A program made the position numbers and the translations under genes. Source: Blautia sp. (lineage in GTDB: Bacteria > Bacillota > Clostridia > Lachnospirales > Lachnospiraceae). Taken from it: 64,000 nucleotides of DNA. A model generated the notes under the pieces. It saw nothing but the letters and a program-made list of their open reading frames with translations. It did not search any database and was not told the DNA's origin. This document shows positions 61,122 through 64,000 of this stretch, piece after piece. Each line of letters opens with the position of its first letter. Position 1 is the stretch's first letter. Location: assembly GCA_022777285.1 (NCBI GenBank), contig JALFGN010000058.1, positions 1 through 64,000 on the forward strand, written 5' to 3'.

Positions 61122-62090
61122 TTATTTGTTTTTTATGATATTGACCAGTTTTTTGCATCGCTCATCCGTTTCTTCTTTGGAACGGAGTGTTAAACCGGGT
61201 TTTTTCATATCCGGTCGCCAACTGTATAAAACATCACACTGTTCAAACTCTTTATCGCAGAAAATGCGGCGTGCAAAAGCCGGGTGTGTGTTGGTGATTT
61301 CCAGCATACGGGTAGGGTTATCCAGAGTCATAGCCAGCTGGTCATGAATCGAACTTAAATCCATCGTTTGTTGATAGGAAGTATTGAGTGTACCACCGGA
61401 GGCCAGCTTGGCATTGGCAGTCAATGCATCCTGTATACTGTCTGCACAGATCATGCCTGCGCGGTCTGCCGTTACCTCAGCAGCGCGTGTCCAGAACTGC
61501 ATCAGGGAAATGTTGGCAAGGCTGAGAAGAAGCCCGGTCAATCCCGGAGCAGAGGAAGCGCTGTTCAGCAGCATGTTGATCACATTTTGATAAACAAGAT
61601 GGCGATTCTGTATATGACCGCATTCGTGACCAATTACTGCTTTCAATTCTCCTGGTGTCATACGATCAACAATACCGGTATACAGTACCAGTAAAGGACT
61701 GGTATCATCGGATGCGCAGGTATAAGCATTCATGAGAGGATTGTTCTCAATATAAATATTAGGAATACCGATTCCAAGGCGGTGGGCACAGTCGAGTCCC
61801 ATCTCATAAATTTCCGGAAACTGATTGGGACCGACTTGAAGTGCATACTGGTTGATTTGCTGCAGCTGGCGGGTTTCTATTGTGGATGTGATTTTTTTGC
61901 ACAGATTCATAAAATGTGGAATCTGATCCAGCTTTCTGCGCAGTTCATAGTCCAGAGCAAAAGCATAATCCGGTACACTTCCATTCATATGGATACCGGT
62001 ATCTTTTTTTCGTTGTTCCACATAATGAGAAAAACTGGTGTCAATTGCCTGTAGTGGTGAATTTTCTGTATGAATGGGATAAGAAATCAT
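61122..62090 (-). CDS. M48-family zinc metallopeptidase
   Basis: AVIGHECGHIQNRHLVYQNVINMLL and AAEVTADRAGMI third ligand. Confidence 0.9.
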   Translation of the reverse strand: MISYPIHTENSPLQAIDTSFSHYVEQRKKDTGIHMNGSVPDYAFALDYELRRKLDQIPHFMNLCKKITSTIETRQLQQINQYALQVGPNQFPEIYEMGLDCAHRLGIGIPNIYIENNPLMNAYTCASDDTSPLLVLYTGIVDRMTPGELKAVIGHECGHIQNRHLVYQNVINMLLNSASSAPGLTGLLLSLANISLMQFWTRAAEVTADRAGMICADSIQDALTANAKLASGGTLNTSYQQTMDLSSIHDQLAMTLDNPTRMLEITNTHPAFARRIFCDKEFEQCDVLYSWRPDMKKPGLTLRSKEETDERCKKLVNIIKNK

Positions 62091-64000
62091 AGGGGTTCCT
62101 CCGTGTTTTCTGTGGAATGTCCGAAAAGTGTATCCAGATGCATTTTAATAGGGGCGAGAATTCCACAGATCTTTTTTAATTCTTCATGACAACGGTTCAG
62201 TTTTTCAAGAACTTCTGCCTGATGTACTTTCCCGTTATTCAGATCGATCTGGATATTTGTAAGTGTCTCCTGCAGTCCCTGGAGCGTTTCTTCTGTTTCC
62301 TGATCCAGTTTTTCAGAAAGAGCCTGGAAGGTTTCGTCGGTTACATTATGAAGCCAGTTTTCCAGTACACGCTCTGTACGGAGATTCTTCATATTTTTCA
62401 GGATATTCTCCTTCAGGTTGTTTCGTATCATAAGAATATTGTCCGGTGCGTTTTTGCGCAGCTTTCCAACCAGCTTAAAGACACCGTCTGTAAATTTTTT
62501 TCCTCCAAATGTACCCACAATACCGGCAACTGCTATGGTAGGGAGAATTGTCGCGGTTGAGGCACCAATCGCTGTGACAGCAGCAATCAGGGATATGGAA
62601 GTGGCAAGAAATCCGGAGCCAAAGCCAACTACTCCACCCATGATTCCATGATCTTTAAAGCCGGAGATGGCACCGCCGATTCCGGGAACCATGAAGGTCA
62701 TCGTTGTGAGTGTTTCGATCCCCATAGCGACCATATCAATCTCATCGATTTTCTTTTTCTTTCCGGAAACCTCTGCATGGATTTCCGGAATCAGATAACG
62801 GACCTCATCCAGCTGGGAAGCAAATTGCATCGTGAAGGTTTCCAGATTGTCCATTTCCTGAAGGAGACGTTCCTGTATTTTTGTCTGTATTTTTTCTGTG
62901 CTTTCCTGAAGACAGGTTTCAAATTCCTGAGAAATTTTTTCGGAAATTGTCTTATGGAGTTGTTCTTTTGCATCTTGATTTGAGAAATTGTCAGGAGTTA
63001 TGGGATAATGCTCGGCAAAATCATTCAAGGAAGATTCCAGTTTTGCGTAGGCGTTTGCAATATCCGGCTGCAGTTCCTGATACAGGGCGGAAGCAATTCC
63101 TTTGATTTCCTGAACTTTTTGTTTCTTTCCATTTCTGCACTGGTCGATTTTTTCCATTGCTTCTTTTTGCATCTGTTCAAATTTTTCAGTTTCCATATGC
63201 ATGGCATTTTTGCGCATGATAATCGTGAAAATGCTTTCTCTGATTTTGCTGAATGTAGTATTGACTGTGGGAATTAATTCCAGTATCCCCCGTTCTTCTG
63301 TAAGCAGTCTGGCAAGAGCAGCTTCAAATTCCGGCATACCGCTTTCTTTCAGGAGTTCGTCATCGTTGTCCAGCTTTGCGTCCAGGGCATCTGCTGCTGA
63401 AATGGGATAAATACGGATTCCGCCAAGTTTGTTCTGGGTTGCCTGGTATTCCGGAGAATCTTTTCCATACATGGAAGCACATTTTTCAAGAATGGTGCCT
63501 TCGATTTTCTGGCGGATACCGTCTATACAGCGTTTTCTTTCGCGGGGACGGACGGTATCCATTTTATTCACTACAAAAATCAACCGGCTCAGGTCACTGG
63601 TCATGATTTTATTCCGCACAAAATTTGCTTCACTGACACTGAAAGGAGAACCTGGAACAATCACCATAATGATCGCATCCAGGGAAGGAATCACACTTTC
63701 GGATATGCTGTCCATACGTTCGTCATCATTCAAACCGGGAGTATCGATGATTTCTACGCCATTTTTGCAAAACTGGCAGGGGTAATGAACGATGGCATCT
63801 TCAACCAGATCTGCCTGCTCAGCAGATTCGGCAGTCAGTTTGGTAACATAATTGCTTAATTCTTCCACAGAGATCTCTTTTGGAGGCAGTGTCTGTCCGT
63901 TTTTTGTTTTCCTGAAATGGATGGTTGCGTGAGGAATTGCATCCCAGACAATCCGGTTTAAAGTGGCAGAACAGGGAAGAATATCCGCAGGTACGATCTC
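62087..64000 (-). CDS. Dynamin-family GTPase (DLP-2), 5' end outside window
   Basis: VEIIDTPGLNDDERMDSI, VVNKMDTV; frame open upstream to 64000 (EIVPADILPCSATLNRIVWDAIPHATIHFRK..), so the ORF-track GTG at 63868 is not the true start; Gly-rich hydrophobic hairpin in C-terminal half. Confidence 0.88.
   Translation of the reverse strand, partial: EIVPADILPCSATLNRIVWDAIPHATIHFRKTKNGQTLPPKEISVEELSNYVTKLTAESAEQADLVEDAIVHYPCQFCKNGVEIIDTPGLNDDERMDSISESVIPSLDAIIMVIVPGSPFSVSEANFVRNKIMTSDLSRLIFVVNKMDTVRPRERKRCIDGIRQKIEGTILEKCASMYGKDSPEYQATQNKLGGIRIYPISAADALDAKLDNDDELLKESGMPEFEAALARLLTEERGILELIPTVNTTFSKIRESIFTIIMRKNAMHMETEKFEQMQKEAMEKIDQCRNGKKQKVQEIKGIASALYQELQPDIANAYAKLESSLNDFAEHYPITPDNFSNQDAKEQLHKTISEKISQEFETCLQESTEKIQTKIQERLLQEMDNLETFTMQFASQLDEVRYLIPEIHAEVSGKKKKIDEIDMVAMGIETLTTMTFMVPGIGGAISGFKDHGIMGGVVGFGSGFLATSISLIAAVTAIGASTATILPTIAVAGIVGTFGGKKFTDGVFKLVGKLRKNAPDNILMIRNNLKENILKNMKNLRTERVLENWLHNVTDETFQALSEKLDQETEETLQGLQETLTNIQIDLNNGKVHQAEVLEKLNRCHEELKKICGILAPIKMHLDTLFGHSTENTEEPL

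Overview
The window looks like a low-GC Firmicutes chromosome, most likely a Lachnospiraceae/Clostridia relative (inferred from gene content and order, not from a search). It is mostly dense core genome with few gaps: pfp-ppdK, helD, rho-rpmE-DUF1385-prmC-prfA-glmM, hflX, nrdD, divergent argG/argCJBD, mecA, a sporulation/cell-wall block (GH18, DivIVA-like, cwlD), ywlC-rpiB-upp-dCMP deaminase-cca, cotS-like, hup-rqcP-yabP-yabQ-divIC-spoIIE-tilS-hpt-ftsH, a GH13 amylase, T-box-ilvB-ilvN, tRNA-Tyr, glgA, moaA-MOSC, map and an rRNA methyltransferase. Two segments look like accessory or poorly described systems. (1) A minus-strand cassette at 491-4390 with its own strong promoter encodes a C-terminally membrane-anchored protein of unknown family, a RelA/SpoT-type alarmone synthetase, and a fusion of a SpoT/MESH1-type HD hydrolase with guanine deaminase. 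(2) A minus-strand operon at 59351-64000 (running off the window) encodes dynamin-like GTPase, M48 metallopeptidase, dynamin-like GTPase. Non-coding observations include a putative ~220-nt minus-strand sRNA at ~56764-56982 with a consensus promoter, duplicated internal motif and terminator; clustered Spo0A-box-like sites before mecA and between merR and the GH18 gene; a spoIIE promoter with a 21-bp spacer; a valine-type T-box; and a small gene apparently interrupted by an in-frame TAA. No CRISPR array, rRNA, transposase or integrase was seen. All assignments come from reading the sequence; no database search was run.
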